From positions 439,878,147-439,942,146 of the forward strand of contig NC_133326.1 in the NCBI RefSeq assembly GCF_042186555.1: a stretch of DNA of 64,000 bases, written 5' to 3'. How positions within the stretch are numbered: position 1 is the stretch's first letter; each line of letters begins with the position of its first letter. Position numbers and translations under genes: made by a program. The notes under the pieces were generated by a model that saw nothing but the letters and a program-made list of their open reading frames with translations, was not told the DNA's origin and did not search any database. Below are positions 25,019 through 37,737 of this stretch, piece after piece. Source of the DNA: Aquarana catesbeiana. Its lineage: Eukaryota; Chordata; Amphibia; Anura; Ranidae.

Positions 25019-26247
25019 AGGGCAGTGCCACACAAATCCACAGGTGGTAGCAGGAACAATCTCTGCATAACAATAGGGCATCCTTTTAGTGAACATGCTA
25101 ATCAGAGGTGTAACCCACAGCTGAGTTTAGCAGTTTTGATTTTTGACAAAAAAAGGAGAGTGTTTGGGAATAACAGATCTCTGTGTTTTTTTACTTTTCA
25201 TTTAAGGAAAATTTTGAAAAAAATAATAAATAGACCAAGCTGGCAATTAGCCTTAAGCAAAAAGCAATTGTAACTAAGGATCATGAAAGATTTGCATGCT
25301 TTGAAACTTCTTGAAAGCAATATGAATCATGGGTTCTATAGCAATGAAAATATAAGGCATTCTTGTAAAATACAAGACATTGCTTTTGTTTGACTTATCT
25401 GTGGACATAAAAATCACATATGTAAAAGCAAAGTTCCTTTTGTTCAATCAACTCTACCACAAATTACTCTTTGAAATCCTATTACTATCTAACCCTAAAA
25501 ACAGCTCAAAATTGTCAGAACAAGAACAAAGATTATTTTCATCTCAATGTCTATGTGTATTAAGAAATGTTTCAAAGAAATTGAGTTTCCATCAAGTCGT
25601 TTTTGGACCATTCTGTTATTGTGAATCTGGTTACACAATACCCCAAACAGAAGAGCACTGTTCCAGTATGTAGTCACAGAAAAGTGCTCCATTTGGAGTT
25701 TTACGCACTGATTTTTCTGAAATGGTTGTTAGTGAAACTCATTGTGGCTCTGGTTGTAGATAATCTGCTTCTCACCTTGGTCAAACTAGGAAGCACTTAC
25801 ATGTACTAAAACAAAATAAAGTACTGAGGTTTGACTGTGTTGAAAGCATTAAAAGTAGAGTACCGGCCACTCTGATGCTCCTAGTTTCATCTGGAAGATT
25901 TAACCCAGTTCCCACATTGCCCAAAACAGGAAGCACTCACTCACCAGCAATGGAATACAAGAGAGAGCTTTGTTTTTGTTCATGTAAGATGGGACAAAAA
26001 TATCAATCATTTTCTTTTGGCAGAAGAACAAGAATTGGATTAGAAAATATGAAGCAGCTTACCTCCAAGAAGCAAACAGCCATTGTTCTCATGTATTTAT
26101 CTTCAGGTTCTGTTTAAGCATCCACTTCACTCTATCTTCCAACTCTTTATAAACCAGGTGGTATACACCATTATCCAATCAGTAATCAGTAAGGTTTTAT
26201 TTTTTTATGCAGAGGGAGGAGCACATTCCAGTGGGCCAAATAAAAAT
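25019..26247 (+). repeat. M21, Q unit of 5-mer copy 3
   Basis: Lies exactly 6,144 bp after M16; no difference seen at the variants checked. Confidence 0.87.
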
Positions 26248-27475
26248 AGGGCAGTGCCACACAAATCCACAGGTGGTAGCAGCAACAATCTCTGCATAAC
26301 AATAGGGCATCCTTTTAGTGAACATGCTAATCAGAGGTGTAACCCACAGCTGAGTTTAGCAGTTTTGATTTTTGACAAAAAAAGGAGAGTGTTTGGGAAT
26401 AACAGATCTCTGTGTTTTTTTACTTTTCATTTAAGGAAAATTTTGAAAAAAATAATAAATAGACCAAGCTGGCAATTAGCCTTAAGCAAAAAGCAATTGT
26501 AACTAAGGATCATGAAAGATTTGCATGCTTTGAAACTTCTTGAAAGCAATATGAATCATGGGTTCTATAGCAATGAAAATATAAGGCATTCTTGTAAAAT
26601 ACAAGACATTGCTTTTGTTTGACTTATCTGTGGACATAAAAATCACATATGTAAAAGCAAAGTTCCTTTTGTTCAATCAACTCTACCACAAATTACTCTT
26701 GGAAATCCTATTACTATCTAACCCTAAACACAGCTCAAAATTGTCAGAACAAGAACAAAGATTATTTTGATCTCAATGTCTATGTGTATTAAGAAATGTT
26801 TCAAAGAAATTGAGTTTCCATCAAGTCGTTTTTGGACCATTCTGTTAATGTGAATCTGGTTACACAATACCCCAAACACAAGAGCACTGTTCCAGTATGT
26901 AGTCACAGAAAAGTGCTCCATTTGGAGTTTTACGCACTGATTTTTCTGAAATGGTTGTTAGTGAAACTCATTGTGGCTCTGGTTGTAGATAATCTGCTTC
27001 TCACCTTGGTCAAACTAGGAAGCACTTACATGTACTAAAACAAAATAAAGTACTGAGGTTTAACTGTGTTGAAAGCATTAAAAGTAGAGTACCGGCCACT
27101 CTGATGCTCCTAGTTTCATCTGGAAGATTTAACCCAGTTCCCACATTGCCCAAAACAGGAAGCACTCACTCACCAGCAATGGAATACAAGAGAGAGCTTT
27201 GTTTTGGGTCGTGTAAGATGGGACAAAAATATCAATCATTTTCTTTTGGCAGAAGAACAAGAATTGGATTAGAAAATATGAAGCAGCTTACCTCCAAGAA
27301 GCAAACAGCCATTGTTCTCATGTATTTATCTTCAGGTTCTGTTTAAGCATCCACTTCACTCTATCTTCCAACTCTTTATAAACCAGGTGGTATACACCAT
27401 TATCCAATCAGTAATCAGTAAGGTTTTATTTTTTTATGCAGAGGGAGGAGCACATTCCAGTGGGCAAATTAAAAT
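26248..27475 (+). repeat. M22, R unit of 5-mer copy 3
   Basis: Lies exactly 6,144 bp after M17 and shares its GGGCAAATT terminal variant. Confidence 0.87.
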
Positions 27476-28923
27476 AGGGCAGTGCCACACAAATCCACAG
27501 GTGGTAGCAGGAACAATCTCTGCATAACAATAGGGCATCCTTTTAGTGAACATGCTAATCAGAGGTGTAACCCACAGCTGAGTTTAGCAGTTTTGATTTT
27601 TGACAAAAAAAGGAGAGTGTTTGGGAATAACAGATCTCTGTGGTTTTTTTACTTTTCATTTAAGGAAAATTTTGAAAAAAATAATAAATAGACCAAGCTG
27701 GCAATTAGCCTTAAGCAAAAAGCAATTGTAACTAAGGATCAAAGATTTGCATGCTTTGAAACTTCTTGAAAGCAATATGAATCATGGGTTCTATAGCAAT
27801 GAAAATATAAGGCATTCTTGTAAAATACAAGACATTGCTTTTGTTTGACTTATCTGTGGATATAAAAATCACATATGTAAAAGCAAAGTTCCTTTTGTTC
27901 AATCAACTCTACCACAAATTACTCTTGGAAATCCTATTACTATCTAACCCTAAACACAGCTCAAAATTGTCAGAACAAGAACAAAGATTATTTTCATCTC
28001 AATGTCTATGTGTATTAAGAAATGTTTCAAAGAAATTGAGTTTCCATCAAGTCGTTTTTGGACCATTCTGTTAATGTGAATCTGGTTACACAATACCCCA
28101 AACACAAGAGCACTGTTCCAGTATGTAGTCACAGAAAAGTGCTCCATTTGGAGTTTTACGCACTGATTTTTCTGAAATGGTTGTTAGCGAAACTCATTGT
28201 GGCTCTGGTTGTAGATAATCTGCTTCTCACCTTGGTCAAACTAGGAAGCACTTACATGTACTAAAACAAAATAAAGTACTGAGGTTTGACTGTGTTGAAA
28301 GCATTAAAAGTAGAGTTCCGGCCACTCTGATGCTCCTAGTTTCATCTGGAAGATTTAACCCAGTTCCCACATTGCCCAAAACAGGAAGCACTCACTCACC
28401 AGCAATGGAATACAAGAGAGAGCTTTGTTTTGGGTCATGTAAGATGGGACAAAAATATCAATCATTTTCTTGTGGCAGAAGAACAAGAATTGGATTAGAA
28501 AATATGAAGCAGCTTACCTCCAAGAAGCAAACAGCCATTGTTCTCATGTATTTATCTACAGGTTCTGTTTAAGCATCCACTTCACTCTATCTTCCAACTC
28601 TTTATAAACCAGGTGGTATACACCATTATCCAATCAGTAAGGTTTAATTTTGTTATGCAGAGGGAGGAGCACATTCCAGTGGGCCAAATGAAAATAGGGA
28701 AGAACAAGAATTGGATTAGAAAATATGAAGCAGCTTACCTCCAAGAAGCAAACAGCCATTGTTCTCATGTATTTATCTTCAGGTTCTGTTTAAGCATTCA
28801 CTTCACTCTATCTTCCAACTCTTTATAAACCAGGTGGTATACACCATTATCCAATCAGTAATCAGTAAGGTTTTATTTTGTTACGCAGAGGGAGGAGCAC
28901 ATTCCAGTGGGCCAAATAAAAAT
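27476..28923 (+). repeat. M23, S/A junction monomer with 221-bp duplication
   Basis: The first ~480 bp are S type (GGATCAAAG, GTGGATAT at 27857). At about 27,960 the sequence switches to A type (AGAACAAGAAC, GTTAATG, TTAGCG, TTCTTGTGGC) and includes the internal duplication. This is the boundary between the two higher-order domains. Confidence 0.8.
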
Positions 28924-28927
28924 AGGG
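28479..28927 (+). repeat. Internal tandem duplication in M23 (221-bp period)
   Basis: Copies at 28479-28699 and 28700-28927. The first copy lacks one AATCAGT unit (7 bp), which shortens the period from 228 to 221. Confidence 0.9.
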
Positions 28928-30152
28928 CAGTGCCACACAAATCCACAGGTGGCAGCAGGAACAATCTCTGCGTAACAATAGGGCATCCTTTTAGTGAACA
29001 TGCTAATCAGAGGTGTAACCCACAGCTGAGTTTAGCAGTTTTGATTTTTGATAAAAAAAGGAGAGTGTTTGGGAATATCAGATCTCTGTGTTTTTTTTAC
29101 TTTTCATTTAAGAAAATTTTGAAAAAAATAATAAATAGACCAAGCTGGCAATTAGCCTTAAGCAAAAAGCAATTGTAACTAAGGATCATCAAAGATTTGC
29201 ATGCTTTGAAACTTCCTGAAAGCAATATGAATCAAAGGTTCTATATCAATGAAAATATGAGGCATTCTTGTAAAATACAAGACATTGCTTTTGTTTGATT
29301 TATCTGTGGACGAAAAAATCACCTATGTAAAAGCAAAGTTCCTTTTGTTCAATCAACTCTACCACAAATTACTCCTGGAAATCCTATTACTATCTAACCT
29401 TAAACACAGCTCAAAATTGTCAGACCAAGAATAAAGATTATTTTCATCTCAATGTCTATGTGTATTAAGAAATGTTTCAAAGAAATTGAGTTTCCATCAA
29501 GTCGTTTTTGCACCATTCTGTTAAAGTGAATCTGGTTACACAATACCCTAAACACAAGAGCACTGTTCCAATATGTAGTCACAGAAAAGTGCTCCATTTG
29601 GAGTTTTACGCACTGATTTTTCTGAAATGGTTGTTAGTGAAACTCATTGTGGCTCTGGTTGTAGATAATCTGCTTCTCACCTTGGTCAAACTAGGAAGCA
29701 CTTACATGTACTAAAACAAAATATAGTACTGAGGTTTGACTGAGTTGAAAGCATTAAAAGTAGAGTACCGGCCACTCTGATGCTCCTAGTTTCATCTGGA
29801 AGATTTAACCCAGTTCCCACATTGCCCAAAACAGGAAGCACTCACTCACCAGCAATTGAATACAAGAGAGAGCTTTGTTTTGGGTCATGTAAGATGGGAC
29901 AAAAATATCAATCATTTTCTTTTGGCAGAAGAACAAGAATTGGATTAGAAAATGTGAAGCAGCTTACCTCCAAGAAGCAAACAACCATTGTTCTCATGTA
30001 TTTATCTTCATGTTCTGTTTAAGCATCCACTTCTCTCTATCTCCCAACTCTTTATAAACCAGGTGGTATACACCATTATCCAATCAGTAATCAGTAAGGT
30101 CTTATTTTGTTATGCAGAGGGAGGAGCACATTCCAGTGGGCCAAATGAAAAT
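28924..30152 (+). repeat. M24, B unit
   Basis: Carries the B markers and CTGCGTAAC near its start, a CpG variant shared with M31 and M37 but not M45 or M49. Confidence 0.8.
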
Positions 30153-31377
30153 AGGGCAGTTCCACACAAATCCACAGGTGGTAGCAGGAACAATCTCTGC
30201 ATAACAATCTGGCATCCTTTTAGTGAACATGCTAATCCAAGGTGTAACCCACAGCTGAGTTTAGCAGTTTTGATTTTTGACAAAAAAGGAGAGTGTTTGG
30301 GAATAACAGATCTCTGTGTATTTTTTACTTTTCATGTAAGGAAAATTTTGAAAAAAATAATAAATAGACCAAGCTGGCAACTAGCTTTAAGCAAAAAACA
30401 ATTGTAAGTAAGGATCATCAAAGATTTGCATGCTTTGAAACTTCTTGAAAGCAATATGAATCATGGGTTCTATAGCAATGAAAATATAAGGCATTCTTGT
30501 AAAATACAAGACATTGCTCTTTTTTGGCTTATCTGTGGACATAAAAATCACCTATGTAAAAGCAAAGTTCCTTTTGTTCAATCAACTCTACCACAAATTA
30601 CTTCTGGAAATCCTATTACTATCTAACCCTAAACACAGCTCAAAATTGTCAGACCAAGAACAAAGATTATTTTCATCTCAATGTCTATGTGTATTAAGAA
30701 ATGTTTCAAAGAAATTGAGTTTCCATCAAGTAGTTTTTGGACCATTCTGTTAAAGTGAATCTGGTTACACAATACCCCAAACACAAAAGCACTGTTCCAA
30801 TATGTAGTCACAGAAAAGTGCTCCATTTGGAGTTTTACGCACTGATTTTTCTGAAATGGTTGTTAGTGAAACTCATTGTGGCTCTGGTTGTAGATAATCT
30901 GCTTCTCACCTTGGTCAAACGAGGAAGCACTTACATGTACTAAAACAAAATAAAGTACTGAGGTTTGACTAAGTTGAAAGCATTAAAAGTAGAGTACCGG
31001 CCACTCTGATGCTCCTAGTTTCATCTGGAAGATTTAACACAGTTCCCACATTGCCCAAAACAATAAACACTCACCAGCAGTGAAATACAAGAGAGAGCTT
31101 TGTTTTGGGTCATGTAAGATGGGACAAAAATATCAATCATTTTCTTTTGGCAGAAGAACAAGAATTGGATTAGAAAATATGAAGCAGCTTACCTCCAAGA
31201 AGCAAACAGCCATTGTTCTCATGTATTTATCTTCAGGTTCTGTTTAAGCATCCACTTATCTCTATCTCCCAACTCTTTATAAACCAGGTGGTATACACCA
31301 TTATCCAATCAGTAATCAGTAAGGTTTTTTTTTGTTATGCAGAGGGAGGAGCACATTCCAGTGGGCCAAATGAAAAT
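30153..31377 (+). repeat. M25, C' unit
   Basis: Starts as C (CAATCTGGC, GCTCTTTTTTGG) but has GGTTACAC and keeps GGCAGAAGAACAAG, so it lacks the 3-bp deletion of C. A private CAAACGAGG change lies near 30918. Confidence 0.7.
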
Positions 31378-32601
31378 AGGGCAGTGCCACACAAATCCCC
31401 AGGTGGTAGCAGGAACAATCTCTGCATAACAATAGGGCATCCTTTTAGTGAACATGCTAATCAGAGGTGTAACCAACAGCTGAGTTTAGCAGTTTTGATT
31501 TTTGACAAAAAAAGGAGAGTGTTTGGGAATAACAGATCTCTGTGTATTTTTTACTTTCCATTTAAGGAAAATTTTGAAAAAAATAATAAATAGACCAAGC
31601 TGGCAATTAGCTTTAAGCAAAAAGCAATTATAACTAAGAATCATCAAAGATTTGCATGCTTTGAAACTTCTTGAAAGCAATATGAATCATGGATTCTATA
31701 GCAATGAAAATATAAGGCATTCTTGTAAAATACAAGACATTGCTTTTGTTTGACTTATCTGTGGACATAAAAATCACCTATGTAAAAGCAAAGTTCCTTT
31801 TGTTCAATCAACTCTACCACAAATTACTCTTGGAAATCCTATTACTATCTAACCCTAAACATGGCTCAAAATTGTCAGACCAAGAACAAAGATTATTTTC
31901 ATCTCAATGTCTATGTGTATTAAGAAATGTTTCAAAGAAATTGAGTTTCCATCAAGTCATTTTTGGACCATTCTGTTAAAGTGAATCTGGATACACAATA
32001 CCCCAAACACAAGAGCACTGTTCCAATATGCAGTCACAGAAAAGTGCTCCATTTGGAGTTTTACGCACTGATTTTTCTGAAATGGTTGTTAGTGAAACTC
32101 ATTGTGGCTCTGGTTGTAGATAATCTGCTTCTCACCTTGGTCAAACTAGGAAGCACTTACATGTACTAAAACAAAATAAAGTACTGAGGTTTGACTGAGT
32201 TGAAAGCATTAAAAGTAGAGTACCGGCCACTCTGATGCTCCTAGTTTCATCTGGAAGATTTAACACAGTTCCCACATTGCCCAAAACAATAAACACTCAC
32301 CAGCAGTGAAATACAAGAGAGAGCTTTGTTTTGGGTCATGTAAGATGGGACAAAAATATCAATCATTTTCTTTTGGCAGAACAAGAATTGGATTAGAAAA
32401 TATGAAGCAGCTTACCTCCAAGAAGCAAACAGCCATTGTTCTCATGTATTTATCTTCAGGTTCTGTTTACGCATCCACTTATCTCTATCTCCCAACTCTT
32501 TATAAACCAGGTGGTATACACCATTATCCAATCAGTAATCAGTAAGGTTTTTTTTTTGTTATGCAGAGGGAGGAGCACATCCCAGTGGGCCAAATGAAAA
32601 T
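31378..32601 (+). repeat. M26, C unit with M8-like start
   Basis: Starts with AATCCCCAGG and AACCAACAGC (the M8-like start), then follows C with ACATGGCTC, GGATACAC, GGCAGAACAAG and GTTTACGCATCC. A G-to-A change occurs at AAGCAATTATAAC. Confidence 0.75.
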
Positions 32602-33831
32602 AGGGCAGTGCCACACAAATCCACAGGTGGTAGCAGGAACAATCTCTGCATAACAATAGGGCATCCTTTTAGTGAACATGCTAAGCAGAGGTGTAACCCA
32701 CAGCTGAGTTTAGCAGTTTTGATTTTTGAGAAAAAAAGGAGAGTGTTTGGGAATAACAGATCTCTGTGTATTTTTTACTTTTCATTTAAGGAAAATTTTG
32801 AAAAAAATAATAAATAGAGCAAGCTGGCAATTAGCTTTAAGCAAAAAGCAATTGTAACTAAGGATTATCAACGATTTGCATGCTTTGAAACTTCTTGAAA
32901 GCAATATGAATCATGGGTTCTATAGCAATGAAAATATAAGGCATTCTTGTAAAATACAAGACATTGCTTTTGTTTGACTTATCTGTGGACATAAAAATCA
33001 CATATGTAAAAGCAAAGTTCCTTTTGTTCAATCAACTCTACCACAAATTACTCTTGGAAATCCTATTACTATCTAACCCTAAACACAGCTCAAAATTGTC
33101 AGAACAAGAACAAAGATTATTTTCATCTCAATGTCTATGTGTATTAAGAAATGTTTCAAAGAAATTGAGTTTCCATCAAGTCGTTTTTGGACCATTCTGT
33201 TAATGTGAATCTGGTTACACAATACCCCAAACACAAGAGCACTGTTCCAGTATGTAGTCACAGAAAAGTGCTCCATTTGGAGTTTTACGCACTGATTTTT
33301 CTGAAATGGTTGTTAGTGAAACTCATTGTGGCTCTGGTTGTAGATAATCTGCTTCTCACCTTGGTCAAACTAGGAAGCACTTACATGTACTAAAACAAAA
33401 TAAAGTACTGAGGTTTGACTGTGTTAAAAGCATTAAAAGTAGAGTACCGGCCACTCTGATGCTCCTAGTTTCATCTGGAAGATTTAACTCAGTTCCCACA
33501 TTGCCCAAAACAGGAAGCACTCACTCACCAGCAATGGAATACAAGAGAGAGCTTTGTTTTGGGTCATGTAAGATGGGACAAAAATATCAATCATTTTCTT
33601 TTGGCAGAAGAACAAGAATTGGATTAGAAAATATGAAGCAGCTTACCTCCAAGAAGCAAACAGCCATTGTTCTCATGTATTTATCTTCAGGTTCTGTTTA
33701 AGCATCCACTTCACTCTATCTTCCAACTCTTTATAAACCAGGTGGTATACACCATTATCCAATCAGTAATCAGTAAGGTTTTATTTTTTTATGCAGAGGG
33801 AGGAGCACATTCCAGTGGGCCAAATAAAAAT
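32602..33831 (+). repeat. M27, D unit with GTTAATG
   Basis: Has all D markers except GTTAATG and CCAGTATG in the middle, which are E/A-type variants, then AACTCAGTTCC. Probably a short conversion tract inside a D copy. Confidence 0.7.
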
Positions 33832-35055
33832 AGGGCAGTGCCACACAAATCCACAGGTGGTAGCATGAACAATCTCTGCATAACAATAGGGCATCCTTTT
33901 AGTGAACATGCTAATCAGAGGTGTAACCCACAGCTGAGTTTAGCAGTTTTGATTTTTGACAAAAAAAGGAGAGTGTTTGGGAATAACAGATCTCTGTGTT
34001 TTTTTTACTTTTCATTTAAGGAAAATTTTGAAAAAAATAATAAATAGACCAAGCTGGCAATTAGCCTTAAGCAAAAAGCAATTGTAACTAAGGATCATCA
34101 AAGATTTGCATGCTTTGAAACTTCTTGAAAGCAATATGAATCATGGGTTCTATAGCAATGAAAATATAAGGCATTCTTGTAAAATACAAGACATTGCTTT
34201 TGTTTGACTTATCTGTGGACATAAAAATCACATATGTAAAAGCAAAGTTCCTTTTGTTCAATCAACTCTACCACAAATTACTCTTGGAAATCCTATTACT
34301 ATCTAACCCTAAACACAGCTCAAAATTGTCAGAACAAGAACAAAGATTATTTTCATCTCAATGTCTATGTGTATTAAGAAATGTTTCAAAGAAATTGAGT
34401 TTCCATCAAGTCATTTTTGGACCATTCTGTTAATGTGAATCTGGTTACACAATACCCCAAACACAAGAGCACTGTTCCAGTATGTAGTCACAGAAAAGTG
34501 CTCCATTTGGAGTTTTACGCACTGATTTTTCTAAAATGGTTGTTAATGAAACTCATTGTGGCTCTGGTTGTAGATAATCTGCTTCTCACCTTGATCAAAC
34601 TAGGAAGCACTTACATGTACTAAAACAAAATAAAGTACTGAGGTTTGACTGTGTTGAAAGCATTAAAAGTAGAGTACCGGCCACTCTGATGCTCCTAGTT
34701 TCATCTGGAAGATTTAACCCAGTTCCCACATTGCCCAAAACAGGAAACACTCACCAGCAGTGAAATACAAGAGAGCTTTGTTTTGGGTCATGTAAGATGG
34801 GACAAAAATATCAATCATTTTCTTTTGGCAGAAGAACAAGAATTGGATTAGAAAATATGAAGCAGCTTACCTCCAAGAAGCAAACAACCATTGTTCTCAT
34901 GTATTTATCTTCAGGTTCTGTTTAAGCATCCACTTCACTCTATCTTCCAACTCTTTATAAACCAGGTGGTATACACCATTATCCAATCAGTAATCAGTAA
35001 GGTTTTATTTTGTTATGCAGAGGGAGGAGCACATTCCAGTTTGTCAAATAAAAAT
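33832..35055 (+). repeat. M28, E unit
   Basis: E markers AGCATGAAC, GTCATTTTT, CTAAAATGG, GTTAATG, TTGATCAAAC and CAGTTTGTCAA are present, with the shortened AACACTCACCAGCAG segment. Confidence 0.8.
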
Positions 35056-36282
35056 AGGGCAGTGCCACACAAATCCACAGGTGGTAGCAGCAACAATCTC
35101 TGCATAACAATAGGGCATCCTTTTAGTGAACATGCTAATCAGAGGTGTAACCCACAGCTGAGTTTAGCAGTTTTGATTTTTGACAAAAAAAGGAGAGTGT
35201 TTGGGAATAACAGATCTCTGTGGTTTTTTTACTTTTCATTTAAGGAAAATTTTGAAAAAAATAATAAATAGACCAAGCTGGCAATTAGCCTTAAGCAAAA
35301 AGCAATTGTAACTAAGGATCATGAAAGATTTGCATGCTTTGAAACTTCTTGAAAGCAATATGAATCATGGGTTCTATAGCAATGAAAATATAAGGCATTC
35401 TTGTAAAATACAAGACATTGCTTTTGTTTGACTTATCTGTGGACATAAAAATCACATATGTAAAAGCAAATTTCCTTTTGTTCAATCAACTCTACCACAA
35501 ATTACTCTTGGAAATCCTATCACTATCTAACCCTAAAAACAGCTCAAAATTGTCAGAACATGAACAAAGATTATTTTCATCTCAATGTCTATGTGTATTA
35601 AGAAATGTTTCAAAGAAATTGAGTTTCCATCAAGTCGTTTTTGGACCATTCTGTTATTGTGAATCTGGTTACACAATACCCCAAACAGAAGAGCACTGTT
35701 CCAGTATGTAGTCACAGAAAAGTGCTCCATTTGGAGTTTTACGCACTGATTTTTCTGAAATGGTTGTTAGTGAAACTCATTGTGGCTCTGGTTGTAGATA
35801 ATCTGCTTCTCACCTTGGTCAAACTAGGAAGCACTTACATGTACTAAAACAAAATAAAGTACTGAGGTTTGACTGTGTTGAAAGCATTAAAAGTAGAGTA
35901 CCGGCCACTCTGATGCTCCTAGTTTCATCTGGAAGATTTAACCCAGTTCCCACATTGCCCAAAACAGGAAGCATTCACTCACCAGCAATGGAATACAAGA
36001 GAGAGCTTTGTTTTTGTTCATGTAAGATGGGACAAAAATATCAATCATTTTCTTTTGGCAGAACAAGAATTGGATTAGAAAATATGAAGCAGCTTACCTC
36101 CAAGAAGCAAACAGCCATTGTTCTCATGTATTTATCTTCAGGTTCTGTTTACGCATCCACTTATCTCTATCTCCCAACTCTTTATAAACCAGGTGGTATA
36201 CACCATTATCCAATCAGTAATCAGTAAGGTTTTATTTTGTTATGCAGAGGGAGGAGCACATCCCAGTGGGCCAAATGAAAAT
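35056..36282 (+). repeat. M29, F start / C end
   Basis: F markers run through TTTTTGTTCA at about 36.01 kb. It then continues with the C-type GGCAGAACAAG, GTTTACGCATCC and CATCCCAG. The recombination point therefore lies between about 36,015 and 36,060. Confidence 0.75.
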
Positions 36283-37733
36283 AGGGCAGTGCCACACAAA
36301 TCCACAGGTGGTAGCAGGAACAATCTCTGCATAACAATAGGGCATCCTTTTAGTGAACATGCTAAGCAGAGGTGTAACCCACAGCTGAGTTTAGCAGTTT
36401 TGATTTTTGACAAAAAAAGGAGAGTGTTTGGGAATAACAGATCTCTGTGTATTTTTTACTTTTCATTTAAGGAAAATTTTGAAAAAAATAATAAATAGAG
36501 CAAGCTGGCAATTAGCTTTAAGCAAAAAGCAATTGTAACTAAGGATTATCAACGATTTGCATGCTTTGAAACTTCTTGAAAGCAATATGAATCATGGGTT
36601 CTATAGCAATGAAAATATAAGGCATTCTTGTAAAATACAAGACATTGCTTTTGTTTGACTTATCTGTGGATATAAAAATCACATATGTAAAAGCAAAGTT
36701 CCTTTTGTTCAATCAACTCTACCACAAATTACTCTTGGAAATCCTATTACTATCTAACCCTAAACACAGCTCAAAATTGTCAGAACAAGAACAAAGATTA
36801 TTTTCATCTCAATGTCTATGTGTATTAAGAAATGTTTCAAAGAAATTGAGTTTCCATCAAGTCGTTTTTGGACCATTCTGTTCAAGTGAATCTGGTTACA
36901 CAATACCCCAAACACAAGAGCACTGTTCCAATATGTAGTCACAGAAAAGTGCTCCATTTGGAGTTTTACGCACTGATTTTTCTGAAATGGTTGTTAGCGA
37001 AACTCATTGTGGCTCTGGTTGTAGATAATCTGCTTCTCACCTTGGTCAAACTAGGAAGCACTTACATGTACTAAAACAAAATAAAGTACTGAGGTTTGAC
37101 TGTGTTGAAAGCATTAAAAGTAGAGTTCCGGCCACTCTGATGCTCCTATTTTCATCTGGAACATTTAACCCAGTTCCCACATTGCCCAAAACAGGAAGCA
37201 CTCACTCACCAGCAATGGAATACAAGAGAGAGCTTTGTTTTGGGTCATGTAAGATGGGACAAAAATATCAATCATTTTCTTGTGGCAGAAGAACAAGAAT
37301 TGGATTAGAAAATATGAAGCAGCTTACCTCCAAGAAGCAAACAGCCATTGTTCTCATGTATTTATCTACAGGTTCTGTTTAAGCATCCACTTCACTCTAT
37401 CTTCCAACTCTTTATAAACCAGGTGGTATACACCATTATCCAATCAGTAAGGTTTAATTTTGTTATGCAGAGGGAGGAGCACATTCCAGTGGGCCAAATG
37501 AAAATAGGGAAGAACAAGAATTGGATTAGAAAATATGAAGCAGCTTACCTCCAAGAAGCAAACAGCCATTGTTCTCATGTATTTATCTTCAGGTTCTGTT
37601 TAAGCATTCACTTCACTCTATCTTCCAACTCTTTATAAACCAGGTGGTATACACCATTATCCAATCAGTAATCAGTAAGGTTTTATTTTGTTACGCAGAG
37701 GGAGGAGCACATTCCAGTGGGCCAAATAAAAAT
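36283..37733 (+). repeat. M30, D start / A end with 221-bp duplication
   Basis: Begins with the D markers GCTAAGCAG, TAGAGCAAG and ATTATCAACG, then switches to A (TTAGCG, AGAGTTCCGG, TTCTTGTGGC, internal duplication). Private changes are GTTCAAGTG (about 36881) and CTCCTATTTTC plus GGAACATTT (about 37150). Confidence 0.75.
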
Positions 37734-37737
37734 AGGG
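37289..37737 (+). repeat. Internal tandem duplication in M30 (221-bp period)
   Basis: Copies at 37289-37509 and 37510-37737, with the same 7-bp shortened first copy as M23. Confidence 0.9.

Larger units (their letters stand above)
11200..27960 (+). repeat. Five-monomer higher-order repeat, 6,144-bp period
   Basis: Diagnostic variants recur every five monomers. For example, the GTTATTG/AACAGAAG variant pair in the P unit recurs at 12085, 18230 and 24374, and the TTTTTGTTCA variant of Q at about 13.69, 19.83 and 25.98 kb. Copy 1 is M10-M14 (11500-17645), copy 2 is M15-M19 (17646-23789), and copy 3 starts at 23790 and is broken inside M23. M9 already matches the T unit from about 11.2 kb. Copies 1 and 2 differ at roughly ten places that I noticed; copies 2 and 3 have an exact 6,144-bp period and showed no difference where compared. 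Confidence 0.88.
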
